From: JAIEPT01 sp038217425
GTDB lineage: Bacteria; Planctomycetota; Planctomycetia; Gemmatales; Gemmataceae
Reading direction: 5' to 3'
DNA length: 18,022 nucleotides
Assembly: GCA_038217425.1 (NCBI GenBank)
Contig: JBBQPM010000138.1
Span: forward strand, 1-18,022
The translations under genes were made by a program, and so were the position numbers. The stretch's first letter is position 1. Each line of letters starts with the position of its first letter. The notes under the pieces are model-generated. The model saw only the letters and a list, made by a program, of their open reading frames with translations, was not told where the DNA came from and searched no databases. Shown one piece after another: positions 8,811 through 15,799 of this stretch.

Positions 8811-10172
8811 ATGAAACTCCATTGCCAGTCGTTTCAACAAAACGTTAGCCGGCGTGCCTTCCTTAAGCTCGGAGGCGCTGGGCTTTTCGGCTTGACCTTT
8901 GCGGAAGTGCTTTGCGCCCAGGCGAACGGTCGGCAGCCGCGTGCCCGGCAGGCGATCTTCATCTTCCTCGCGGGCGGGCCGCCACAGCAAGATATGTTCG
9001 ACATGAAACCCGATCAACCCCTGGAAGTGCGCGGTCCGTTTCGCCCGATCCGCAGCAATGTGCCCGGCCTTGACATCTGCGAGCACCTGCCGCGGCTGTC
9101 GCGGTGCGCTCACCAATACACCGTCCTGCGTTCCGTGACCTCGCGAGGCTATCCCCTTGCGGGCGACCATCACGCGGGCCTGGCCTGGAAGACCGGTAAT
9201 CCGCGGGCTCTCCGCGGCACGCCGAAGTATCCGATGTATGGCAGCGTCGTCGCCAAGCTGCGCTCCGGGCCGAGCGACATGCCCAACTTCGTGGCCATGG
9301 GCGACGTCGCCAGCATGGCCCAGGGATTGCGCGAAAACTATCTTGGCCCGGCATACGATCCGCTCTACGTCGAGATGGGATCGCGCGATCCGCGGCAGGT
9401 CGATCCACTCACGCAGATCATCGTGCCTCAGGGGATCGCCCCCGCCGAGTTCAGCCGCAACGCCGAGTTGGTTCGCAGTCTCGACCAGCAGTCGCGCCAG
9501 TTGGACGCGGCCGGCCCGGTCATCAGCGGCATGGATCAGTTTCAGCAGCAGGCGTTTGACATTCTGCGTTCGCCGCGATTGCGTGAAGCGCTGGCGTTGG
9601 ACCGGGAACCACGGCAAATTCGCGACCGCTACCTGGTCGAGATGCAAGGCTATGGCCGACTGAATTACACGAGTCGAGTGCTCGCCGCGAGGCGTTTGAT
9701 TGAAGCGGGCGTCCCGTATGTGTATGTCGATTTCCCTTACTGGGATTGGCACGGCGGCGTCGCGGAGAACAACAGCGCCGGCATGGCGAGTCTCGCGGGG
9801 CTGGACGCGGCGCTTTCCGCGTTGCTCGAAGACCTGCACGTTCGTGGCCTGTTGGACACCACGCTGGTGATGGCCCTGGGCGAAATGGGTCGCACGCCGC
9901 GCATGAATCGCAACGGCCCAGCAGCGCGCGATCACTGGGGTGCCTGCCAATTTGCGATCATGGCCGGCGGCGGCGTGCGTGCGGGGCAAGTCGTCGGCGC
10001 GACGGATGCCCAGGCCGCCTACGTGCGCGACGCCGAGTACAAGGTCGCCAGCCTTGGCAAGACGATGTATCATCTGCTCGGAATCGACCCCGACACCGAA
10101 CTGCACACGACCGACAACCGCCCGCTCAAGCTCATCACCGAGGATGTGCCGCTCATCCGCGAAGTGCTGTAA
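8811..10172 (+). CDS. DUF1501 family protein with Tat signal, partner of copy 1
   Basis: A 453-residue DUF1501 protein. The leader MKLHCQSFQQNVSRRAFLK carries the twin-arginine motif (SRRAFLK), followed by GGAGLFGLTFAEVLCAQA and probable cleavage around residue 40. The core begins near residue 46 (AIFIFLAGGPPQQDMFDMKP). The conserved sites are WDWHGG at 311-316, GEMGRTP at 357-363 and RDHWGACQFAIMAGGG shortly after. The acidic and His residues in these blocks are the likely metal or catalytic ligands, by analogy with alkaline-phosphatase-like enzymes; this is inference. It lies 20 nt after the copy 1 DUF1549/DUF1553 gene and 18 nt before the copy 2 gene, so all are probably on one transcript. 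It is clearly closer to the DUF1501 protein at 12759 than to the one at 2125, consistent with duplication of the pair. Confidence 0.94.
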   Translation: MKLHCQSFQQNVSRRAFLKLGGAGLFGLTFAEVLCAQANGRQPRARQAIFIFLAGGPPQQDMFDMKPDQPLEVRGPFRPIRSNVPGLDICEHLPRLSRCAHQYTVLRSVTSRGYPLAGDHHAGLAWKTGNPRALRGTPKYPMYGSVVAKLRSGPSDMPNFVAMGDVASMAQGLRENYLGPAYDPLYVEMGSRDPRQVDPLTQIIVPQGIAPAEFSRNAELVRSLDQQSRQLDAAGPVISGMDQFQQQAFDILRSPRLREALALDREPRQIRDRYLVEMQGYGRLNYTSRVLAARRLIEAGVPYVYVDFPYWDWHGGVAENNSAGMASLAGLDAALSALLEDLHVRGLLDTTLVMALGEMGRTPRMNRNGPAARDHWGACQFAIMAGGGVRAGQVVGATDAQAAYVRDAEYKVASLGKTMYHLLGIDPDTELHTTDNRPLKLITEDVPLIREVL

Positions 10173-10190
10173 GACATCCGGAGATTGACC

Positions 10191-12677
10191 ATGCGCCGAG
10201 TCCTATTCGTATTTCTGGCCGTCCTTTCGATGACAGTCGCGAGCAATTCACGGGTGCGCGCACAGACGCCCACGGAGCCGCTGTTCAGCCGCCATGTGGT
10301 CCCCGTGTTTAGCAAGCTCGGCTGCAACTCCGGCGGCTGTCACGGCATGGTGCAGGGACGGGGCGGTTTGCGTTTGAGCCTGTTTGGGGCCGATCCTAGC
10401 CTGGACCACGAGCGGCTGCTGAAAGAGGTGGCCGGGCGGCGCGTTAACGTGCTGGAGCCGGATGCGAGTTTGTTTCTGCTCAAGGCTGCCGGTCAGGTCC
10501 CGCACGAGGGGGGACAGCGCACGGCGCTCGGCTCTTCCGATTATCAGATTCTGCGCAACTGGGTCACGGCGGGCGCCAAACTAGATCCCGTGGCGAAATC
10601 GAACGTCAAGCGAATGGTCGTGACGCCTGCCTCGCAGACGGCAAAGCCCAAGGATCGCATCGCTCTGAAGGCCCAGGTCGAGTTCGTCGACGGCTCCACG
10701 GAAGATGTGACCAACCTGTGCTTCTTTGAGGTCGGCAATCGCGAGGTCGCCGACGTTGATGTTCATGGGAACGTGGAGGTTTTGGGCGTCGGCGACACGT
10801 CGATCATCGTGCGCTATCCCGGTCAGGTGGGCATGGCCACGCTGGTCGTCACGCCGGCCAAGGCAGCCGCCAATTTTCCTGTCGTGCAAGAACATAACTT
10901 CATCGACAAGCACGTCCTCAATCGGCTCAAGGTACTCGACGTTCATCCTTCCGAGTTGTGTGATGACGCGACTTTTCTTCGCCGTGTCACGCTCGATGTG
11001 TCCGGCGCGTTGCCGACCGCCGACGAAGTCCGCGCCTTCCTGGTGGACACGAAAGCCGACAAGCGGTCCAGGAAGATCGACGAGTTGTTGAGTCGGCCGC
11101 GCCACGCGGCTCTGTGGGCCACCAGGTTCATGGACATCCTGCGCGTCACGGGCTTCACGCCGGGGACGTTCCCGCCCAACACCTATGAGGAATACCGCGC
11201 CTACGAATGGCTGCGGTCGCGCCTGCTCGAAAACGTCGCCTACGACGACATGGTGGAGCGCATCCTCACGGCCACGTCGCGCGACGGCCGCTCGCTCGAT
11301 GAATGGGCGGCGGAAGCGGCGGCCGACATGAAGGACGAAATCAACCGCCAGCAGCCGAAAACCTACTCTGCGCGGAAGTCTCTCGACGTGTTTTGGAAAC
11401 GCCGCATGACCACGGATGTCGATCATGCCATTCGCGTCGGGCACGCCTTTTTGGGTCTGCGCTTGCAGTGCGCCCAGTGCCATCGGCATCCGAACGATGT
11501 CTGGCCCCAGGAGGATCTGCTGAACTTCGCGAACTTCTTCATGCGCGTGCCCCATTTCACGACCATGGCCGGCCCGCGCAACAAGGCGGACGCGGAGGTC
11601 GTGGCCGCCCTGAAGACCAAGGCGAAGGATCTTCCCGCCAAGGGCCTCCAGGCAATCCCCAAGCACTTTGGCGACCGCGAAATCTTTGTCATCAAGAACA
11701 AGGACCTCGCTGAGAAGACCAAGAAAGCCGGCTCGTCGTTTTTTAGCAGCGGCGCCAAGAGCACGGGGTTCGCCACCGTGACCAGCCCGCTGGGCACGCA
11801 GTCGTCGCGGCAAATGCGGTTTCTGGGCGACTCCGAAGCCGTCACGGCGAACGACGACCCTGTCGATCGTCGCGCCTTCGTCATGACCTGGATGCGTCGC
11901 CCCGAAAATCCGTTTTTCGCCAAGGCCATCGTCAACCGCGTCTGGGCCCATTATCTGGGACGCGGCATCATCGATCCGCCGGACGATCTGTCCCCGCTGA
12001 ATCCGCCGTCGCATCCGGAATTACTTCAGGAACTGAGCGCTGGTTTCATCGAGAACAAATATGATCTGCGCTGGCTGCACCGGACGATTCTCAACAGCCG
12101 CACGTATCAGCAGAGCAGCATGACCAACGCGAGCAATCGCCATGACCGGCGCAACTTCGCATCGTTTGCGATCCGCCGGCTGTCGGCAGAGGTGCTCTTG
12201 GATGCCTACAATCAGGTTGCCGGGGTGGATGTTCTGTTCGGCAAGGACCGGGTGCCGCCCGCCATGCCCAGTGGCATCAGTCTGTTGGAAGGCGCATCGA
12301 TTTTCTATCGAGGCGACTCCAGCACGACGTTCGCCCTGAACACCTTTGGCCGGCCTGAGCGCGACGTGGAAGTCGTCTGCGATTGCGAACGTGACGACCA
12401 GGCCACCATGCTGCAGGCGCTCTATCTGGCGAACCATCCGCAGGCACGCAAGAAAATCTCCGCCTCCGAGGGACAACTTGCCAGGATCCTTCAGCGCCAT
12501 GCCTCGATGGATCAGCGCATCACCGAAATTTTTCTCGCCACCGTGAGTCGCCCGCCCACGCCCAACGAGATGAAAATCACGCAGACGCATGTGCAGAAAG
12601 CAGTCTCGCCCCAAGTGGGCTGCGAGATCCTTTTGTGGAGCTTATTGAACTCGAACGATTTTATTTTCAATCGGTGA
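10191..12677 (+). CDS. Secreted CX4CH-Big_2-DUF1549-DUF1553 protein, copy 2
   Basis: An 828-residue paralogue of the gene at 6232. ATG 10191 follows GGAG at 10180-10183 by 7 nt and is preferred to in-frame TTG 10185. Residues 1-25 are a signal peptide (VLFVFLAVLSMTVASNS). The cytochrome-like domain has C45-X4-C50-H51. A Big_2-like region covers about 140-225. DUF1549 spans about 238-452 with CAQCH at 427-431, and DUF1553 spans about 565-828. In the 36 residues from LFSRHVVP to LSLFG, 29 are identical to copy 1. The linker between DUF1549 and DUF1553 differs. It lacks the long Lys/Ala helical insert and instead has a shorter segment with KHFGDREIFVIKNKD and a Ser-rich SSFFSSGAKS. Near the C-terminus both copies keep the CDCER/CDCDR element. 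Export and haem binding are inferred; the reaction is unknown. Confidence 0.93.
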   Translation: MRRVLFVFLAVLSMTVASNSRVRAQTPTEPLFSRHVVPVFSKLGCNSGGCHGMVQGRGGLRLSLFGADPSLDHERLLKEVAGRRVNVLEPDASLFLLKAAGQVPHEGGQRTALGSSDYQILRNWVTAGAKLDPVAKSNVKRMVVTPASQTAKPKDRIALKAQVEFVDGSTEDVTNLCFFEVGNREVADVDVHGNVEVLGVGDTSIIVRYPGQVGMATLVVTPAKAAANFPVVQEHNFIDKHVLNRLKVLDVHPSELCDDATFLRRVTLDVSGALPTADEVRAFLVDTKADKRSRKIDELLSRPRHAALWATRFMDILRVTGFTPGTFPPNTYEEYRAYEWLRSRLLENVAYDDMVERILTATSRDGRSLDEWAAEAAADMKDEINRQQPKTYSARKSLDVFWKRRMTTDVDHAIRVGHAFLGLRLQCAQCHRHPNDVWPQEDLLNFANFFMRVPHFTTMAGPRNKADAEVVAALKTKAKDLPAKGLQAIPKHFGDREIFVIKNKDLAEKTKKAGSSFFSSGAKSTGFATVTSPLGTQSSRQMRFLGDSEAVTANDDPVDRRAFVMTWMRRPENPFFAKAIVNRVWAHYLGRGIIDPPDDLSPLNPPSHPELLQELSAGFIENKYDLRWLHRTILNSRTYQQSSMTNASNRHDRRNFASFAIRRLSAEVLLDAYNQVAGVDVLFGKDRVPPAMPSGISLLEGASIFYRGDSSTTFALNTFGRPERDVEVVCDCERDDQATMLQALYLANHPQARKKISASEGQLARILQRHASMDQRITEIFLATVSRPPTPNEMKITQTHVQKAVSPQVGCEILLWSLLNSNDFIFNR

Positions 12678-12684
12678 CGCGGGT

Positions 12685-12736
12685 CGTAGAGCAAGCGTCT
12701 CGCTTGCTCAGGAACAAGCGAGACGCTTGTTCTACG
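12685..12736. repeat. Compound palindrome (two hairpins nested in one long inverted repeat), REP-like
   Basis: The arms 12685-12706 and 12715-12736 pair over 22 bp, with one G-T mismatch. Each arm is also part of its own perfect hairpin. The left one is 12689-12709, with a 9-bp stem GAGCAAGCG/CGCTTGCTC and loop TCT. The right one is 12712-12732, with a 9-bp stem GAACAAGCG/CGCTTGTTC and loop AGA. The two loops are complementary. The element sits 8 nt after the stop of the copy 2 DUF1549/DUF1553 gene and ends 12 nt before the ribosome binding site of the next DUF1501 gene. It resembles dispersed REP-type palindromes. It could act as an mRNA processing, stability or attenuation site. It lacks a U-tract, so it is not a classic intrinsic terminator. 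Confidence 0.85.
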
Positions 12737-12758
12737 GGAAAACTCAATAGGAGATCTT

Positions 12759-14078
12759 ATGAATGCCACCACTCGCCGCGACTTCCTCCGCATCGGCGGC
12801 ACGACGCTCTTCGGTCTGACCTTGCCGGACTTCCTGCGGGCCCAGGCGAGTCCGCGCGGCGGCGCTCAATCGCCGGCGCGGCAGATGATCTGCATTTGGC
12901 TCGGCGGCGGACCGCCGCATCGGGATTCCTTCGACCCGAAACCAAACGCCCCGATCGAATTCCGTGGCTCCTTCCGCGCCATTCCGACCAACGTCGCTGG
13001 CATCCAGGTTAGCGAGTTGCTGCCGAGGATGGCGCGGCTTGCCGACAAGTACACGATCATCCGCTCCTGCACCACCGGCGACGCCCGCGCCGATCACGGA
13101 AAGGACACCAACTACTGGTTGACAGGCAATCGCCGGCGCGTGCCGCAGACGCCGAAGTACCCGACTTACGGAAGCGTCGTGGCCCGGTCGCGGCCGGCTC
13201 CGGTCGGCGTGCCCAGTTTCGTGGTCGTCGGCGGCAGCGACAGCGAACTGCTGATGGACAGCTACCTGGGAGGTGGCTACGCGCCACTGATGTTCTCGCA
13301 GCAGCAAGGGCGCGATCTGCAAGACATGCTGACGATCCCGCAAGCCCGTCTGCCCGTCTTCAATCAGGAAATGGATTTGATCCGTGCCCTGAATCAGGAA
13401 CGTCGCCGCATCGACCAGATGGAACCGCTTCTGGAAGGTCGCGACCAATTCCAACAGCGTGCCTTCGACATGCTGCGTTCGGCCCGCATGGCGGAAGCGC
13501 TGGACTTGCGCCGTGAGACGCCGCGGAATCTTGAACGCTATGGCGCCGTCGGCTCTAACCGGGCCCGCGGCGGCAAGACCTCGTGTGAATCGGTCCTCAT
13601 CGGTCGCCGATTGCTCGAAGCCGGCGTCCCCTTCGTCCATCTGCGCATGTTCAGCTGGGATTTCCACGACAACAACGACGACGGTTGCCGGAATAACTTC
13701 CCCTCGGTTGACAACGCGGTCGCCAGCCTGATCGAGGACCTGGAGCAACGCGGGCTGTTGCGCACTACCATCGTCGCGCTCCTGGGTGAGATGGGCCGAA
13801 CCCCGTGGCCTCAAGGCGGCGGCGGACGCGGCAGCGATCACTGGCCCACGCAATTCGTGGTTCTCGCAGGCGGCGGCTTCCGGGGCGGCGCCGTCGTTGG
13901 CGCCACCGACTACCGCGCCGCCGAGATCACCGACCGCCCCTACCGCGTCGAGAGCTTCGCCCGCACCATCTACACCCAACTCGGCATCAACCCCGACCAC
14001 GAATTCCAGACCACCGACGGCCGCCCGATCAAGACCATCATCGAAGACCGACCGCTGATTCGCGAAGCCATCGCCTGA
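12759..14078 (+). CDS. DUF1501 family protein with Tat signal, partner of copy 2
   Basis: A 439-residue DUF1501 protein. ATG 12759 is preceded by AGGAGA at 12749-12754. The twin-arginine motif is right at the start (TRRDFLR, residues 5-11), followed by IGGTTLFGLTLPDFLRAQA. The core opens with MICIWLGGGPPHRDSFDPKP near residue 44. Conserved blocks are WDFHDNN near 304, GEMGRTP near 344 and GSDHWPTQFVVLAGGG near 358. It is the second member of the duplicated pair and shares most of its motif layout with the protein at 8811. Unlike the first pair (20-nt gap), 81 nt containing the compound palindrome separate it from its partner. It is expected in the periplasmic or extracytoplasmic compartment after Tat export. 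The substrate is unknown. Confidence 0.94.
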   Translation: MNATTRRDFLRIGGTTLFGLTLPDFLRAQASPRGGAQSPARQMICIWLGGGPPHRDSFDPKPNAPIEFRGSFRAIPTNVAGIQVSELLPRMARLADKYTIIRSCTTGDARADHGKDTNYWLTGNRRRVPQTPKYPTYGSVVARSRPAPVGVPSFVVVGGSDSELLMDSYLGGGYAPLMFSQQQGRDLQDMLTIPQARLPVFNQEMDLIRALNQERRRIDQMEPLLEGRDQFQQRAFDMLRSARMAEALDLRRETPRNLERYGAVGSNRARGGKTSCESVLIGRRLLEAGVPFVHLRMFSWDFHDNNDDGCRNNFPSVDNAVASLIEDLEQRGLLRTTIVALLGEMGRTPWPQGGGGRGSDHWPTQFVVLAGGGFRGGAVVGATDYRAAEITDRPYRVESFARTIYTQLGINPDHEFQTTDGRPIKTIIEDRPLIREAIA

Positions 14079-14084
14079 TCCCCT

Positions 14085-14112
14085 CGGACATGTTGTCCGC
14101 CGAAACGTCGGC
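14085..14112. repeat. Two short adjacent inverted repeats after the DUF1501 gene
   Basis: CGGACA-TGT-TGTCCG (14085-14099) and GCCGA-AACG-TCGGC (14099-14112) begin 6 nt after the stop of the DUF1501 gene. They could form small stem-loops at a transcript end. No T-tract follows directly (a TTTT occurs at 14120-14123), so a terminator role is weakly supported. Short stems of this size also arise by chance in GC-rich DNA. Confidence 0.25.
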
Positions 14113-14159
14113 CACGCGGTTTTACTCGTGTCCGGCGTTGTTGCTTGGAGGTAGGTTCC

Positions 14160-14267
14160 GTGACGCGATGGACGTTCTCTTTCCTTCTGGTTCTTACGTG
14201 CACTCCAGCGGCGAACGTCGTCGCGCAGGAGAAGCCAAAGCCCTCGCGTCGGCGACGTCGGCCTTGA
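14160..14267 (+). CDS. Possible small secreted peptide or truncated gene remnant (35 aa)
   Basis: GTG 14160 follows a strong Shine-Dalgarno, GGAGG at 14147-14151, with an 8-nt gap. The 35 residues read as a good Sec signal peptide (MTRWTFSFLLVLTCTPAANV, with likely cleavage after VVA) followed by QEKPKPSRRRRRP and TGA 14265-14267. The combination of ribosome site and leader is unlikely by chance. The mature part is only about 13 residues, ending in five arginines. It is therefore either a tiny exported basic peptide or, more probably, the 5' end of a secreted protein gene whose body has been lost or frameshifted. No homologue is recognised. It lies in the 261-nt gap between clusters B and C, which holds nothing else I can name. 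Confidence 0.4.
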   Translation: MTRWTFSFLLVLTCTPAANVVAQEKPKPSRRRRRP

Positions 14268-14327
14268 AGTTGATGCCGACCGACATAAGGGCCTAGAATG
14301 GCTTCGCTTCCCGTTTTTCCCCTTTCT

Positions 14328-14332
14328 GGAGA
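14328..14332 (+). promoter_or_regulatory. Ribosome binding site favouring GTG 14340
   Basis: GGAGA lies 7 nt before GTG 14340. The product of that start opens directly with a signal peptide. ATG 14298 in the same frame also has AAGGG 6 nt upstream, so the choice is not certain. Confidence 0.55.
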
Positions 14333-14339
14333 CGATCCC

Positions 14340-15584
14340 GTGCCCTCTCTTATGATGCGTGTCGGCTCTCTGCTTGGTTTGGCGATTTGGGGCGTTTCGC
14401 AATCCATCGCCCACAGTCAGGAAGCGAAGTTGCCAAAAGTTCGCGCCATTACGCAGGGGCCCAAGTTTCACTGGTTCGGTTATTACGATCATTTGCAAAT
14501 CGATCCGACCGGCCGATACGCCCTGGGCATGGAAGTCGACTTCGAACATCGCTCGCCTCGGCCGGACGATGTCATCAAAGTCGGCATGGTCGATCTTCAG
14601 GACGGAGACCGCTGGGTCGAATTGGGCGAAAGCCGGGCGTGGAATTGGCAACAGGGCTGCATGCTTCAATGGATTCCCGGATCCAAAAGCGAAATAATCT
14701 GGAACGACCGGGTGGGAGAAAAATACGTCGCCCACATCCTGGATGTAACGACCCGAAAGAAGCGAACGCTCCCCGCTCCCATTTACGCCCTCAGCCCCGA
14801 TGGCCGCTGGGCGGTCTTTCCCGACTTTCGCCGACTGCAAAACACGCGGCCCGGCTATGGATACGCTGGCATCCTGGATCCGCTACGGGAAGTCCGGGCT
14901 CCGGAAGAAGTCGGCATTTGGCGCATCGATCTAAAGTCGGGCGAAATTCGGCTTCTGCTTTCCTTCGCCGACGGAGCGAGAATCCCCAGCCCCGTCGGCG
15001 AACCCTCGGCGGCGATGCACTGGTACAACCATCTCCTCTTCGCCCCCGATGGGAAACGCTTCGCATTCCTGCATCGCTGGCAAGGGCCGAAAGGAGGCAA
15101 AGGATTTTTCACCCGGCTCATCACATGCAATTTGGAGGGCAAGGAACTTTACGTTCTCGATCCGCACGGCAAGACCTCGCACTTCATTTGGCGCGACCCT
15201 GAGCACATCCTGGCCTGGGCGCACCATCCGTCTCAGGGGAACAAGTTTTATCTCTACCGCGATCGCACCGACAAGGTCGAATCGGTCGGGGCCGACGTCA
15301 TGACGGAGAACGGCCATTGCACCTATCTGCCGGGCAATCGCTGGATTCTGAACGACACCTATCCCGATCGTCAGCGGTTGCAGCATCCTTATTTGTTCGA
15401 AGTGGAGACCGGGAAGCGCTATCCGCTGGGCCATTTTCGCTCGCCGCCGGAGTATACCGGGGAATGGCGCTGCGACACGCATCCGCGATTCAGCCCGGAT
15501 GGGACGAAGGCGATCATCGATTCACCGCACGACAAGGGCCGACAGATGTATCTGATCGAGTTGGAAAGCATCGTCAAGAAATAA
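14340..15584 (+). CDS. Secreted beta-propeller protein (TolB/oligogalacturonate-lyase-like fold)
   Basis: From GTG 14340 the protein has 414 residues; ATG 14298 would add 14. The GTG start gives a clean Sec leader (MPSLMMRVGSLLGLAIWG, ending SIAHSQ), while the longer form places acidic and proline residues before it. The mature protein starts near VRAITQGPKFHWFGYYDHLQ. HWFGYYD-like motifs occur in propeller proteins, some encoded in polysaccharide clusters (from memory). Repeated blade motifs include YALSPDGRWAVFPD, LLFAPDGKRFAFLHRW and HPRFSPDGTKAIIDSPHDKG, i.e. PD40-type blades. The blades with GH and H-P near the end recall the His-rich metal site of PL22 oligogalacturonate lyases, but I cannot establish the ligands. 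It is followed after 215 nt by a DUF1501 gene. The propeller fold is well supported; activity is unknown. Confidence 0.8.
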   Translation: MPSLMMRVGSLLGLAIWGVSQSIAHSQEAKLPKVRAITQGPKFHWFGYYDHLQIDPTGRYALGMEVDFEHRSPRPDDVIKVGMVDLQDGDRWVELGESRAWNWQQGCMLQWIPGSKSEIIWNDRVGEKYVAHILDVTTRKKRTLPAPIYALSPDGRWAVFPDFRRLQNTRPGYGYAGILDPLREVRAPEEVGIWRIDLKSGEIRLLLSFADGARIPSPVGEPSAAMHWYNHLLFAPDGKRFAFLHRWQGPKGGKGFFTRLITCNLEGKELYVLDPHGKTSHFIWRDPEHILAWAHHPSQGNKFYLYRDRTDKVESVGADVMTENGHCTYLPGNRWILNDTYPDRQRLQHPYLFEVETGKRYPLGHFRSPPEYTGEWRCDTHPRFSPDGTKAIIDSPHDKGRQMYLIELESIVKK

Positions 15585-15799
15585 CGTTTGATTTCACGGC
15601 GGCTTTGTCCGTTTGGCGAGTTGATTCGACTCTGGCGGTTCATAAGAGGCGCCGAATTTGGGGAGTTACGAGGAAGGCTCAGCGGCACCTGGACAATTCG
15701 GCTCACCGCAGAGCAAGATCGTGACGAGGTCGGATTCGGTGGAGAAAAACTTTCGCACGATTCCACCTGCCTGATACCCACCTTTTGGAGGATCGACTG
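15585..15799. other. Intergenic region before the fourth DUF1501 gene
   Basis: These 215 bases contain no gene I trust and no strong terminator or promoter. A frame of 70 codons from TTG 15588 ends at TGA 15798-15800, overlapping the next ATG by one base, but it lacks a ribosome site and any recognisable motif. The length suggests that an independent promoter for the next gene could lie here. Confidence 0.3.
15787..15791 (+). promoter_or_regulatory. Ribosome binding site fixing the start at ATG 15800
   Basis: GGAGG lies 8 nt before ATG 15800. It rules against the in-frame TTG at 15785, which overlaps it. Confidence 0.75.

Noticed and set aside
8784..10106. 440-codon open frame on the - strand
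   Set aside because: Antisense shadow of the well-supported DUF1501 gene at 8811, without recognisable motifs or a ribosome site.
10581..12014. 477-codon open frame on the - strand
   Set aside because: Antisense shadow of the DUF1549/DUF1553 copy 2 gene; the sense frame has clear family motifs throughout.
12685..12736. The compound palindrome as an intrinsic terminator or CRISPR repeat
   Set aside because: No T-tract follows it, it lies between two functionally paired genes, and there is only one copy in the window with no spacer array.
12744..14840. 698-codon open frame on the - strand
   Set aside because: It lies entirely opposite the DUF1501 gene at 12759 and the propeller gene, shows no domain or leader, and has Arg/Ala/Gly-heavy composition typical of antisense frames in GC-rich DNA.
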